Origin: Aphodosoma sp045658305
Lineage (GTDB): Bacteria > Bacteroidota > Bacteroidia > Bacteroidales > Paludibacteraceae
Assembly: GCA_045658305.1 (NCBI GenBank)
Contig: JAZOUT010000139.1
Span: 1 to 45,192 of the forward strand
DNA: 45,192 nt
Reading direction: 5' to 3'
Positions within the stretch are counted from its first letter, which is position 1, and each line of letters begins with the position of its first letter. The notes beneath the pieces were generated by a model. It was not told the origin of the DNA. It worked only from the letters and a program-made list of their open reading frames with translations, and ran no database searches. The position numbers were made by a program, and so were the translations under genes. This document shows, piece by piece, positions 35,092 through 42,550 of the stretch.

Positions 35092-35110
35092 ACTTGCTTG
35101 CAGTATGCTT
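35092..35110 (-). repeat. Fragment of the palindrome-bounded repeat
   Basis: The stretch CTTGCTTGCAGTATGCTT resembles the central part of copy D (GCTTGCAGTATGCTG). No end motifs are nearby, so this is at best a relic. Confidence 0.35.
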
Positions 35111-35180
35111 GAGTGTTGTTTGATTATAGAGATGAATATTGCAATTTTGCAATTTCGTAATATTTGTTATTTATTTTGTA

Positions 35181-35753
35181 TTAGCAAACGCCAGAGAAGC
35201 CCATGAATGCCATAGCGAGGAGGCCAGCCACGATGAGGGCGGTTGGCATACCTTCGATGCCTTTAGGGAGTTTGGTGAGTGCGAGTTGCTCACGGATACC
35301 AGCAAAGAGTACGAGAGCAAGACCAAAACCTGCTGATGTAGAGAGTGCAAATACTACGCTTTCGAGTAAGTTCATATCTTTTTGGATTACCATAATGGCA
35401 ACACCAAGGATTGTACAGTTGGTGGTGATAAGTGGCAAGAATACGCCAAGTGCTTGATAGAGGGCTGGAGAGATTTTTTTGAGAATAATCTCTACCATTT
35501 GCACTAAAGCTGCAATTACAAGGATATATGAAATAGTTTGTAGGTATTGAACATTTAGCGGTTGAAGTACATAGTTATCGAGCAAATAAGTACAAATAGT
35601 GGCAATAGTCATAACGAACATTACTGCTGCTGACATACCTATTGATGTGTCAATCTTTTTTGATACGCCAAGGAATGGACAGATACCAAGGAATTGTGCC
35701 AATACGATATTATTGACAAATATTGCTGAGATTATTAGTAGGAAGTATGACAT
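35181..35753 (-). CDS. rnfA: Rnf complex subunit RnfA
   Basis: 190 residues, six membrane helices. NNIVLAQFLGICPFLGVSKK near the N-terminus is the conserved RnfA/NqrE segment that helps hold a membrane iron centre. FLPLITTNCTILGVAIMV is the second half-site, and LVLFAGIREQL is typical. RnfA and RnfE are paralogous inverted-topology subunits forming the core of the ion pump. Last gene of the rnf operon. The spacer to rnfE (43 nt) is mostly a heptamer array. Confidence 0.97.
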   Translation of the reverse strand: MSYFLLIISAIFVNNIVLAQFLGICPFLGVSKKIDTSIGMSAAVMFVMTIATICTYLLDNYVLQPLNVQYLQTISYILVIAALVQMVEIILKKISPALYQALGVFLPLITTNCTILGVAIMVIQKDMNLLESVVFALSTSAGFGLALVLFAGIREQLALTKLPKGIEGMPTALIVAGLLAMAFMGFSGVC

Positions 35754-35760
35754 AATAATT

Positions 35761-35788
35761 TGAAATTTGAAATTTGAAATTTGAAACT
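35761..35788. repeat. Heptamer tandem array, 4 units, between rnfE and rnfA
   Basis: TGAAATT three times, then TGAAACT, followed by TTCAAAT, which can pair back on it. It ends 7 nt upstream of the rnfA start codon on the transcript. Confidence 0.85.
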
Positions 35789-35796
35789 TTCAAATT

Positions 35797-36384
35797 TTAT
35801 TTGCTTGTTCTGAGTTTATTTATGATTGCGATTAGGTAGCCGAGTGTGATAAATGCACCTGGGGCGAGGACAAAGATGAGTATACTATATTCTTCTGGGA
35901 ATATGCGGAGTGAGAATAGTGCTCCTGAGCCGAGAAGTTCGCGTACGATGCCGAGTAGTGTCAAACCGAATGTGAATCCAAGTCCGATGCCTAAACCATC
36001 GCAGAATGAAGCAAAAGGGTTGTTTTTAGCTGCAAATGCTTCGGCACGACCAAGCACGATACAGTTTACTACGATAAGCGGAATAAACAGACCGAGAGAG
36101 TCGTAAAGCGTAGGAAGATATGCCTCCATTGCCATTTGTATGATTGTTACGAATGTGGCAATTACGACGATAAATGCAGGAATGCGGATTTTATCAGGGA
36201 TAAGATTTTTGAGCAATGAGATGACTACGTTTGAGCAGATTAGCACAAATGTAGTGGCAAGTCCCATACTCATACCATTGAGAGCCGAGGTGGTGGTGCC
36301 AAGCGTAGGACACATACCGAGCATCAATACAAATGTCGGGTTTTCTTTGATGAGTCCGTTGGTTATGGTTTTGAAATAATTCAT
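35797..36384 (-). CDS. rnfE: Rnf complex subunit RnfE
   Basis: 195 residues, six membrane helices. NPTFVLMLGMCPTLGTTTSA at the N-terminus and LFIPLIVVNCIVLGRAEAFA in the middle are the RnfE/NqrD signatures with the two half-site cysteines. GIGLGFTFGLTLLGIVRELLG follows. Partner of RnfA in the membrane core. Fifth of the six rnf subunit genes. Confidence 0.97.
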   Translation of the reverse strand: MNYFKTITNGLIKENPTFVLMLGMCPTLGTTTSALNGMSMGLATTFVLICSNVVISLLKNLIPDKIRIPAFIVVIATFVTIIQMAMEAYLPTLYDSLGLFIPLIVVNCIVLGRAEAFAAKNNPFASFCDGLGIGLGFTFGLTLLGIVRELLGSGALFSLRIFPEEYSILIFVLAPGAFITLGYLIAIINKLRTSK

Positions 36385-36399
36385 ATTTTAGATTATTAG

Positions 36400-36420
36400 T
36401 AGCGAGTAGCGAGTAACGAG
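36400..36420. repeat. Heptamer tandem array, 3 units, between rnfG and rnfE
   Basis: TAGCGAG, TAGCGAG, TAACGAG. Its reverse complement resembles the array at 27521-27541. A second short array (AGAGTTG, AGAGTTA) at 36439-36452 encodes the last residues of RnfG. Confidence 0.75.
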
Positions 36421-36436
36421 ACTTGCCATTCGGATT

Positions 36437-37141
36437 TTAGAGTTGAGAGTTAAGAGAATCTGTCTGTGGTGTTGTTTCGCTCCAAGTATTAACGGTAGTA
36501 GAGTCGGTTGTAGCGATAGAGTCTGGTGTTAATTCCAATTCTGGTTGTTGAGAGGTTGCTTCGCTCCAAGCATCTACTGTAGGTGTTTCGCCACGAGCAA
36601 TTTGGTATGTTTCGTAAGCTTTGTTGATTGAATTGAGGAATGCTCGTGATGAGATTGTAGCGGCGGTGATAGCATCGTAATTACCACCATCTTTGCTTAC
36701 TCGGAGAGGCATATTGGCTGAATTGGCACCACGAATATCTGATTTCACTAAGAACCAATCGACCAATTTAGAGCCAAGACCTGGAGTTTCGGTATGTTGG
36801 AGGAGTGAGTAATTGACAATAGTGCCATTTGCATCAAAACCAACCATAGTGGTGATGTCGCCACCAAAACCGAGTTCGGCAGTTTCGATTGCAATACCAA
36901 CGAGATTGTTTTCGGCATCGTATGCACGGAATATTTTTTGTTCGTTTACGATAACTGCAGTATCGACTGATGCAAATTCAGGCAAAACGGCTTTGATAGC
37001 AGCTTCTTGTTTAGCTTTTTTAGATGCTGCGATAGGTTCGGCTGTTACGTTGTTCATTGCGCCAAGGCATGCGGCGGCAACGACGGTGATGATGGTGAGA
37101 ACAATCACCATATTAGCGAAAGAAGATTCTAATTTTTTCAT
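36437..37141 (-). CDS. rnfG: Rnf complex subunit RnfG
   Basis: 234 residues. One N-terminal membrane helix (ANMVIVLTIITVVAAACLGA) and an extracytoplasmic FMN-binding domain. Covalent flavin motif: DAITAATISSRAF (around 163-175), where the family has S/T-G-A-T-[ST]. HTETPGLGSK (around 115-124) is also typical. The C-terminal 45 residues are low in complexity (TWSEATSQQPELELTPDS..., TWSETTPQTDSLNSQL), contain a duplicated TWSE-x-T motif, and end in residues encoded by a heptamer repeat. The start overlaps the rnfD stop (ATGA) and has an unusually good Shine-Dalgarno (AAAGGAGG) for this phylum. Confidence 0.96.
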   Translation of the reverse strand: MKKLESSFANMVIVLTIITVVAAACLGAMNNVTAEPIAASKKAKQEAAIKAVLPEFASVDTAVIVNEQKIFRAYDAENNLVGIAIETAELGFGGDITTMVGFDANGTIVNYSLLQHTETPGLGSKLVDWFLVKSDIRGANSANMPLRVSKDGGNYDAITAATISSRAFLNSINKAYETYQIARGETPTVDAWSEATSQQPELELTPDSIATTDSTTVNTWSETTPQTDSLNSQL

Positions 37142-38112
37142 TTTTTACCTCCTTTCTCTTTTGCGCCAAAGCGTGTAGGTTTAACATAATTGTTGATGAG
37201 TGGAGTGGCGGCATTCATAATAAGAATTGCAAATGACATACCCTCTGGATATGCACCCCAAAGACGAATGACACAAGTGATAAGACCAATGCCAAATCCG
37301 TATATGAGTTGACCTTTGTGGGTCATAGGTGATGTAACATAGTCGGTAGCCATGAAGATAGCACCGAGCAAAAGACCACCACTTAAGAGATGAACGAGTG
37401 GATTTGCGTATGATGTTGGGTCAACGAAATAGAATATACCTGTGAATGCTAATACAGTAACGAGAATAGATACAGGGATGTGCCAAGTGATAGTTTTAGT
37501 AGCAAGGAGATATACGAGACCGATGAGGAGAGCAATGGCACTAACCTCGCCGAGAGAGCCTCCCATTTCGCCGAAGAGCATTTGTGTGAAAGAAGGTATT
37601 TCGCCAAAACCACCTTTGAGCATGGATAGTGTAGTTGCACCAGTTTCTGCATCGAAATAGTTGAATGCGAGATTCATTGGTATTGGGCGTGGCCATGTAG
37701 TCATTTGTGCAGGGAACGAGATAAGCAAAAATACACGACCTACAAGAGCAGGGTTGAACGGATTGTTGCCTAATCCACCAAATGTCATTTTGCCGATGCC
37801 GATAGCAACTAATGCACCAATCACGACTATCCACCATGGAAGGTTAGATGGAAGATTGAATGCCAACAACATACCAGTAACTAATGCCGACATGTTGCCA
37901 AGTGTGCACTCGCCTTTTAGTATGAATTTTTGAATTAAAAATTCAAATAAAAGGCACGATACTATTGAGATTAAACTCACACAAAGAGCTCCAAATCCGA
38001 AGTAGTAAAGCGATACGAGATATGCAGGTAACATAGCAATTACCACATTGAGCATATTTCGACGTACGCTGTCGCCATTATGGATATGCGGAGCAGGAGA
38101 TAATGTTAACAT
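37138..38112 (-). CDS. rnfD: Rnf complex subunit RnfD
   Basis: 324 residues with about nine membrane helices. LSPAPHIHNGDSVRRNMLNVVIAMLPA is the N-terminal signature. The covalent-FMN threonine is in ETGATTLSML (around 155-165). IFMATDYVTSPMTHKGQLIYG and NAATPLINNY follow near the C-terminus. The subunit holds membrane-buried flavins on the electron path from RnfB/RnfC. Overlaps rnfG by 4 nt. Confidence 0.97.
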   Translation of the reverse strand: MLTLSPAPHIHNGDSVRRNMLNVVIAMLPAYLVSLYYFGFGALCVSLISIVSCLLFEFLIQKFILKGECTLGNMSALVTGMLLAFNLPSNLPWWIVVIGALVAIGIGKMTFGGLGNNPFNPALVGRVFLLISFPAQMTTWPRPIPMNLAFNYFDAETGATTLSMLKGGFGEIPSFTQMLFGEMGGSLGEVSAIALLIGLVYLLATKTITWHIPVSILVTVLAFTGIFYFVDPTSYANPLVHLLSGGLLLGAIFMATDYVTSPMTHKGQLIYGFGIGLITCVIRLWGAYPEGMSFAILIMNAATPLINNYVKPTRFGAKEKGGKK

Positions 38113-38124
38113 ATTATTTTATAG

Positions 38125-38212
38125 TTGAAATTTGAACCAACGGTCTTTGAACCGAAGGTGATAAAAATTTGAAATTTGAACCGAAGGTCTTTGAGCCTCT
38201 GGCGATAAAAAT
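38125..38212. repeat. 44 bp tandem duplication in the rnfC-rnfD spacer
   Basis: Two consecutive 44 bp units (38125-38168 and 38169-38212), both beginning TTGAAATTTGAACC and ending GATAAAAAT. They differ in about seven or eight positions. Confidence 0.85.
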
Positions 38213-38247
38213 TTGGAAGTTTATTGATTTGAAATGTATGGTATTAA

Positions 38248-38275
38248 CTTTCAACTTTCACATTTCAGTTTTCAC
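38248..38275. repeat. Heptamer tandem array, 4 units, after rnfC
   Basis: CTTTCAA, CTTTCAC, ATTTCAG, TTTTCAC, 8 bp from the rnfC stop codon. Confidence 0.7.
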
Positions 38276-38283
38276 ATTGATTA

Positions 38284-39618
38284 TTATTTTTTAGCGTTGC
38301 GATTACGAATTATTCCGCCTACTGTAGCTTTTCCAAGGCGCACATAGTCGAGCAATGGACGATGAGAAGGGCATGAGAACAAGCAACAACCACATTCGAT
38401 ACAGTCCATGATTTGTTCTTGTTCGAGGCGGTCCCACATTGAGTGTTCTGTAAGACTATACAATAAGTAAGGCTCAAGAGCCATAGGGCAAGCATCTACG
38501 CATTTACCGCAACGAATACAATTTTCAATTGGTGCACGTTTTGACAAGCGGTCAGGCATAATAAGCAGACCTGATGTGCGTTTTGAAGTGGTCGATTCGA
38601 GATTGCTTACTGCGCGTCCCATCATAGGACCACCAGCAATGACTTTGCCTGTGTTTTCAGGAAGACCTCCTGCTGCTGCGATAATATCGTTGAGTGGTGT
38701 ACCGAAACGGACACGAAGATTGCGAGCATTTTCTACATCAGGACCAGTGACAGTGAGAACACGGTCGATGAGAGGTTTGTTTTTTTGAACAGCTTCATAT
38801 ACAGCGTAACATGTAGCTACGTTTTGTACAACTGCGCCGACAGCGATAGGTAGTGCTCCACTTGGAACCTGACGACCGATAGTTGCATCAATCAATTGTT
38901 TTTCACCACCTTGAGGATAGTGCATTTTGAGTGGACATATTTCGATACCAAAATGGCGAGTAGCAATGTTACGGAAATGTTCGATAGCATCTTTTTTGTT
39001 ACATTCGATACCTACGATAGCTCGATTTACGTTGATAGCCTTCATGATAATTGAAATACCAATGAAGATTTCTTCGGCATGTTCGAGCATAAGTCGATGG
39101 TCGCAAGTGAGATAAGGCTCACATTCAACACCGTTGATAATCAACACTTCGGCTTTTGCTGTTGGAGGAGGAGTGAGTTTTACGTGAGTAGGGAAACATG
39201 CTCCACCCAAACCGACAATACCAGCATCACCAATACGTTTGATTATCTCTGCAGGTTCGAGGTTGCAGATACGAATGACCTCATCTTTACGATTGATTTC
39301 TGGCATCCATTCATCGCCTTCTACTTTGATGAATATAGATGGACAAGTAATGCCCCAAGCATCAATAGCATTATCAATTTTTTCGATAGTACCGCTGTAA
39401 GGAGAGTGAACGTTTGCACTCATAAAGCCTGAAGCTTTAGCTATGAGTTGTCCTACACGCACATAATCACCTTTAGCAACAATTGGAGTGGCGGTAGCTC
39501 CGATATGCTGACTGAGCGGAATGATTGCTTGCTTTGGCAGTGCAAGAGTGTCAATCGCTTTGCCAGCTGAAAGTTTTTGGTCTTTTGGGTGTACACCACC
39601 TATTTTGAATGTTTTCAT
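38284..39618 (-). CDS. rnfC: Rnf complex subunit RnfC
   Basis: 444 residues. KTFKIGGVHPKDQKLSAGKAI at the start, then a barrel-sandwich (biotinyl-lipoyl-like) region with SPYSGTIEKID. The NADH/FMN-binding domain contains GGACFPTHVKL and VLIINGVECEPYLTCDHRLM. Two 4Fe-4S motifs near the C-terminus are CIRCGKCVDACPM and CIECGCCLFSCPS. RnfC is the peripheral subunit exchanging electrons with NAD(H). It lies 12 nt after rnfB. Confidence 0.97.
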   Translation of the reverse strand: MKTFKIGGVHPKDQKLSAGKAIDTLALPKQAIIPLSQHIGATATPIVAKGDYVRVGQLIAKASGFMSANVHSPYSGTIEKIDNAIDAWGITCPSIFIKVEGDEWMPEINRKDEVIRICNLEPAEIIKRIGDAGIVGLGGACFPTHVKLTPPPTAKAEVLIINGVECEPYLTCDHRLMLEHAEEIFIGISIIMKAINVNRAIVGIECNKKDAIEHFRNIATRHFGIEICPLKMHYPQGGEKQLIDATIGRQVPSGALPIAVGAVVQNVATCYAVYEAVQKNKPLIDRVLTVTGPDVENARNLRVRFGTPLNDIIAAAGGLPENTGKVIAGGPMMGRAVSNLESTTSKRTSGLLIMPDRLSKRAPIENCIRCGKCVDACPMALEPYLLYSLTEHSMWDRLEQEQIMDCIECGCCLFSCPSHRPLLDYVRLGKATVGGIIRNRNAKK

Positions 39619-39630
39619 TTTTTGTAAATT

Positions 39631-40917
39631 TTAAAAATCAAGCGATTGCATATTATTGTTAGTCGCCTTTTTGATTTGTTTTGGCTCTTTCTTTTCACGT
39701 GGTTTAATACGTAGCGATTCATCAATTAGTTCTGAAACTGGAGTGTTGTTGAATTCTTCGAGTTTTTTGTTTTCCTCTTTGATTTCTTTAGCTTCTTTGA
39801 TTTCTTCGAATTCTTCTTTTATTTCTTCTACGACTTCAGTAACTTCTTCCTTGATATCTTCAATCTCCTCTTTAATCTCTTCAATTATCTCAACAACTTC
39901 TTCTTTTACATCTTCTACAATTTCAACAACTTCCTCTTTAATTTCTTCGATGATCTCTTTTACTGGAGTTGGTATAATTGTAGATTCTACTTTAGGTTCT
40001 TCAATTTTAGGTTCTTCAACCTTAGCCTCTATTGGGTTCTCTGTTACGACTTTTAATGTTTCTGGTTTAACAGCTACTGGTTTTGCTGCAACTGGAGCTG
40101 GAGTAGGGAAGTTTACATCGTGAATAGCACCTGTAGGACATTCATTTACACATTTGCGGCATGAACGGCAAAGTTCAAAGTCAATATATGCAAGGTTATT
40201 TTCGACTTTAATAGCACCAAAAGGACAAACTTTTTGGCATTTGCCACAACCGATACAAGCGGTAGAACATGCTTTACGAGCAATAGCTCCTTTATCTTTA
40301 TTAACGCAAGATACAAATACACGACGACTTTTAACTCCCTTGTTACGAAGTTCGATTACTTTTTTAGGACAAGTTTTTACGCAAGCACCACATGCGGTAC
40401 ATTTTTCTTCATCAACTTCAGGAATACCAGTTTCTGGATTTATTTTTATAGCATCGAATTGACATGCTGCAACGCAATCACCAAAACCATAGCATCCGTA
40501 ACTACAATTAGTTTCTCCAGCATATAATTGTGCAGCAATTTTACAATTGTGAGCGCCGTCAAATTTGTTAGTACGAGGGCGGTTAGCACAAGTGCCGTTG
40601 CAACGTACGACTGCAATTTTAGGTGTTGCTTGACACACAGCATGGCCCAACACTTCTGATACTTTGCACATTACAGGCAAGCCACCAACAGGACAAAGCA
40701 TATTTTCTAATGAATCAGCTTTGACACAAGCTTCAGCAAAACCACGACAACCAGGGTAACCACAACCTCCACAGTTTGCTCCTGGTAGAAGTTCAGTGAC
40801 TACATCGATTCGTGTGTCTTCTTCGACTTTGAATTTTTGGGCTACAAAATAGAGGATTATAGCTGCTGCTAATCCGATAATTCCCAAAACAATGATTGAT
40901 GAGACGATTAAATTCAT
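39631..40917 (-). CDS. rnfB: Rnf complex subunit RnfB with a long charged coiled-coil tail
   Basis: 428 residues. Membrane anchor at 2-24; the Fe-S motif LLPGANCGGCGYPGCRGFAEAC (around 43-64) and MLCPVGG follow. Then CNGTC, a C-rich segment NCSYGCYGFGDCVAAC, and three ferredoxin-type sites: CTACGACVKTCPK, CIGCGKCQKVCPF, CRSCRKCVNECPT. These accept electrons from ferredoxin. Past about residue 275 is an unusual tail of roughly 150 residues: a Pro/Val/Lys/Glu linker, then from about 319 a run of 11-residue repeats of the form V-x-E-[IV]-[IV]-E-[ED]-[IV]-K-E-E, and a basic end (RIKPREKKEPKQIKKA). RnfB of other Bacteroidales is usually near 280-320 residues. The tail is in frame, with no sign of a frameshift. 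Confidence 0.96.
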   Translation of the reverse strand: MNLIVSSIIVLGIIGLAAAIILYFVAQKFKVEEDTRIDVVTELLPGANCGGCGYPGCRGFAEACVKADSLENMLCPVGGLPVMCKVSEVLGHAVCQATPKIAVVRCNGTCANRPRTNKFDGAHNCKIAAQLYAGETNCSYGCYGFGDCVAACQFDAIKINPETGIPEVDEEKCTACGACVKTCPKKVIELRNKGVKSRRVFVSCVNKDKGAIARKACSTACIGCGKCQKVCPFGAIKVENNLAYIDFELCRSCRKCVNECPTGAIHDVNFPTPAPVAAKPVAVKPETLKVVTENPIEAKVEEPKIEEPKVESTIIPTPVKEIIEEIKEEVVEIVEDVKEEVVEIIEEIKEEIEDIKEEVTEVVEEIKEEFEEIKEAKEIKEENKKLEEFNNTPVSELIDESLRIKPREKKEPKQIKKATNNNMQSLDF

Positions 40918-40920
40918 ATT

Positions 40921-41343
40921 TTATCTTATATCTTTTTTTATTGCGTAAAATTGAAATTTAGCTTGTATTTTGTTTCGCATTAAGCGTAGAATAGCAAAGT
41001 AAGGTATTAAAGTCGCAAGTGCGCAAGTACCTATAACAACTTCGTTAGTAGTGAATATATTGACAATAAACAATGAAGTAATAATCACGACAAAAGGCAA
41101 TATGTAAGCAAGTATTATAGCTTGAAAACCAAGCGATTTTTGACCTATTATAGTTACTTGGTCACCTACTTTTAGTGTATTGTCTGCAATATGAGCATCA
41201 ATGATTTTTTCGGTTTTTTCAGATGCTCCACATACCGATTTGACATGACAAGACGCACACGCCGATGTTTGTTCTATTCTAACGTGTGCAATATTATTGT
41301 TTATTTCAATAATAAATCCTTGATGTTCAATTGTATTTGTCAT
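40921..41343 (-). CDS. RseC/SoxR-reducing-system-type membrane protein
   Basis: 140 residues from the ATG at 41343. The in-frame ATG at 41400 precedes the promoter and is rejected. N-terminal cytoplasmic domain with three cysteines, CASCHVKSVC, followed by two membrane helices (AIILAYILPFVVIITSLFIV and VVIGTCALATLIPYFAILRLM). RseC-family proteins accompany rnf genes in many bacteria and are thought to help assemble or reduce Fe-S-containing partners. It is the first gene of the rnf operon, 3 nt from rnfB. Confidence 0.88.
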   Translation of the reverse strand: MTNTIEHQGFIIEINNNIAHVRIEQTSACASCHVKSVCGASEKTEKIIDAHIADNTLKVGDQVTIIGQKSLGFQAIILAYILPFVVIITSLFIVNIFTTNEVVIGTCALATLIPYFAILRLMRNKIQAKFQFYAIKKDIR

Positions 41344-41370
41344 ATTGATAGCCTTTCGACTTTCAACTCG

Positions 41371-41401
41371 CAAAGTTACAAATAATCTTTTAATATTCAA
41401 A
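41371..41401 (-). promoter_or_regulatory. Promoter of the rseC-rnfBCDGEA operon
   Basis: On the minus strand, TTTG (41401-41398), a 19 nt gap, then TAACTTTG (41378-41371). The -33 element lies inside the last codons of the upstream lipoprotein gene. Expected leader is about 20 nt. Confidence 0.78.
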
Positions 41402-42550
41402 AGATTTTAGTAGTTGTTTTCTTATATTTTCGTTTTTTTGAGTTTGTTGAACTATATATTTCCCTCCATTGCTATCTGTGAATGTTGCTTGTAGGTTCGG
41501 TTCACTAACTTGGAGGGTTGCTGAAACTATTTCAGTGCTATTTTCTTTTGTTGATATTTTGCATTGACCAGCAACGAGTGTGTAGGCTATAATGTCATCG
41601 TTTATATAATAATTCCCGATAGGCAATGAACTGATTGATTTTGGGGTACGAGCAATAAATGTTACTATAGTATCATTGCCTATAAGTGAGATTTTTATGT
41701 GATTTAGAGTCGGCTCTTCTGTCAATTCTATTGGCTCAGTTATTACATTCACATACTCTATTGTTGTTATTTGATTTTCTTGACTTGTGTCATATATATC
41801 AATTGAGCCATCAAAAGTAGCATCTACTTTTTCTGTTTGAGTTCCAGTAAATGAGCATGATATTGAATAATTACCATTGTTTTCTATCGTAATTTCGCCT
41901 TCTGTGAGGAATAGAGCAGATAATCCATTGTCGGTGTATTGTCCGAGGTAAGAACCTGTGGCATAATAAGCATTTCCTTCTTGGCGTAATGCACCAGGCA
42001 TTATCGTATAGTCATTAATTGTGTCTGATGTGTGATATTCGCCTATTGGTAGTTGTTCACTATTGCTTGGTACATAAAGGTTTATATTGAGAAATAATCC
42101 ATTGCCCGACATCGCTCCTGTTGAATCAATAGTCAAATTGTTATCGTACAAGCGTAATATTAAATTGCGTTGGACTATATCTGGTTTTATTCCTTCATCA
42201 AATACTATTCCATTTGTAAACGTAATATTATATTTGGGAGCAACTACTGTTACTTGGCAATAAGCTTCATGATGTTTTGTTTTGCAAGTAATTAAACATT
42301 CGCCTGCATATACGGCAGTTATGTTCCCTTTATTATCCACCTGAGCTACATTAGGATTACTCGTTTTCCATGCTACAGGATTATATATAATGGCAGAAAT
42401 AGGCTCTATCAACATCTCTATTTGACGTGTTTCGCCTATATTTAGAGTTAATTCTGTAGGTTCAAGACGTACCGATTGAACCTTTGTTTCATCACTGCAT
42501 CCTACAAAACAAAGACCAAGAATGGCTATATATAGTAGTTTATTTTTCAT
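41390..42550 (-). CDS. Lipoprotein with bacterial Ig-like (group 2) domain
   Basis: 386 residues. Lipobox CFVGC with Cys18. Residues about 25-103 form an Ig-like group 2 domain (SVRLEPTELTLNIGETRQIEM, KTSNPNVAQVDNKGNITAVYAGECLITC). The remainder contains two copies of a beta-rich unit, each with an LPIGEYH / LPIGNYY motif followed by a T-x-x-D-Y-T or A-Y-T step (around 165-190 and 315-340). No function recognised. Its start overlaps the end of the permease gene by 11 nt, so the two are translationally coupled. Confidence 0.85.
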   Translation of the reverse strand: MKNKLLYIAILGLCFVGCSDETKVQSVRLEPTELTLNIGETRQIEMLIEPISAIIYNPVAWKTSNPNVAQVDNKGNITAVYAGECLITCKTKHHEAYCQVTVVAPKYNITFTNGIVFDEGIKPDIVQRNLILRLYDNNLTIDSTGAMSGNGLFLNINLYVPSNSEQLPIGEYHTSDTINDYTIMPGALRQEGNAYYATGSYLGQYTDNGLSALFLTEGEITIENNGNYSISCSFTGTQTEKVDATFDGSIDIYDTSQENQITTIEYVNVITEPIELTEEPTLNHIKISLIGNDTIVTFIARTPKSISSLPIGNYYINDDIIAYTLVAGQCKISTKENSTEIVSATLQVSEPNLQATFTDSNGGKYIVQQTQKNENIRKQLLKSFEY

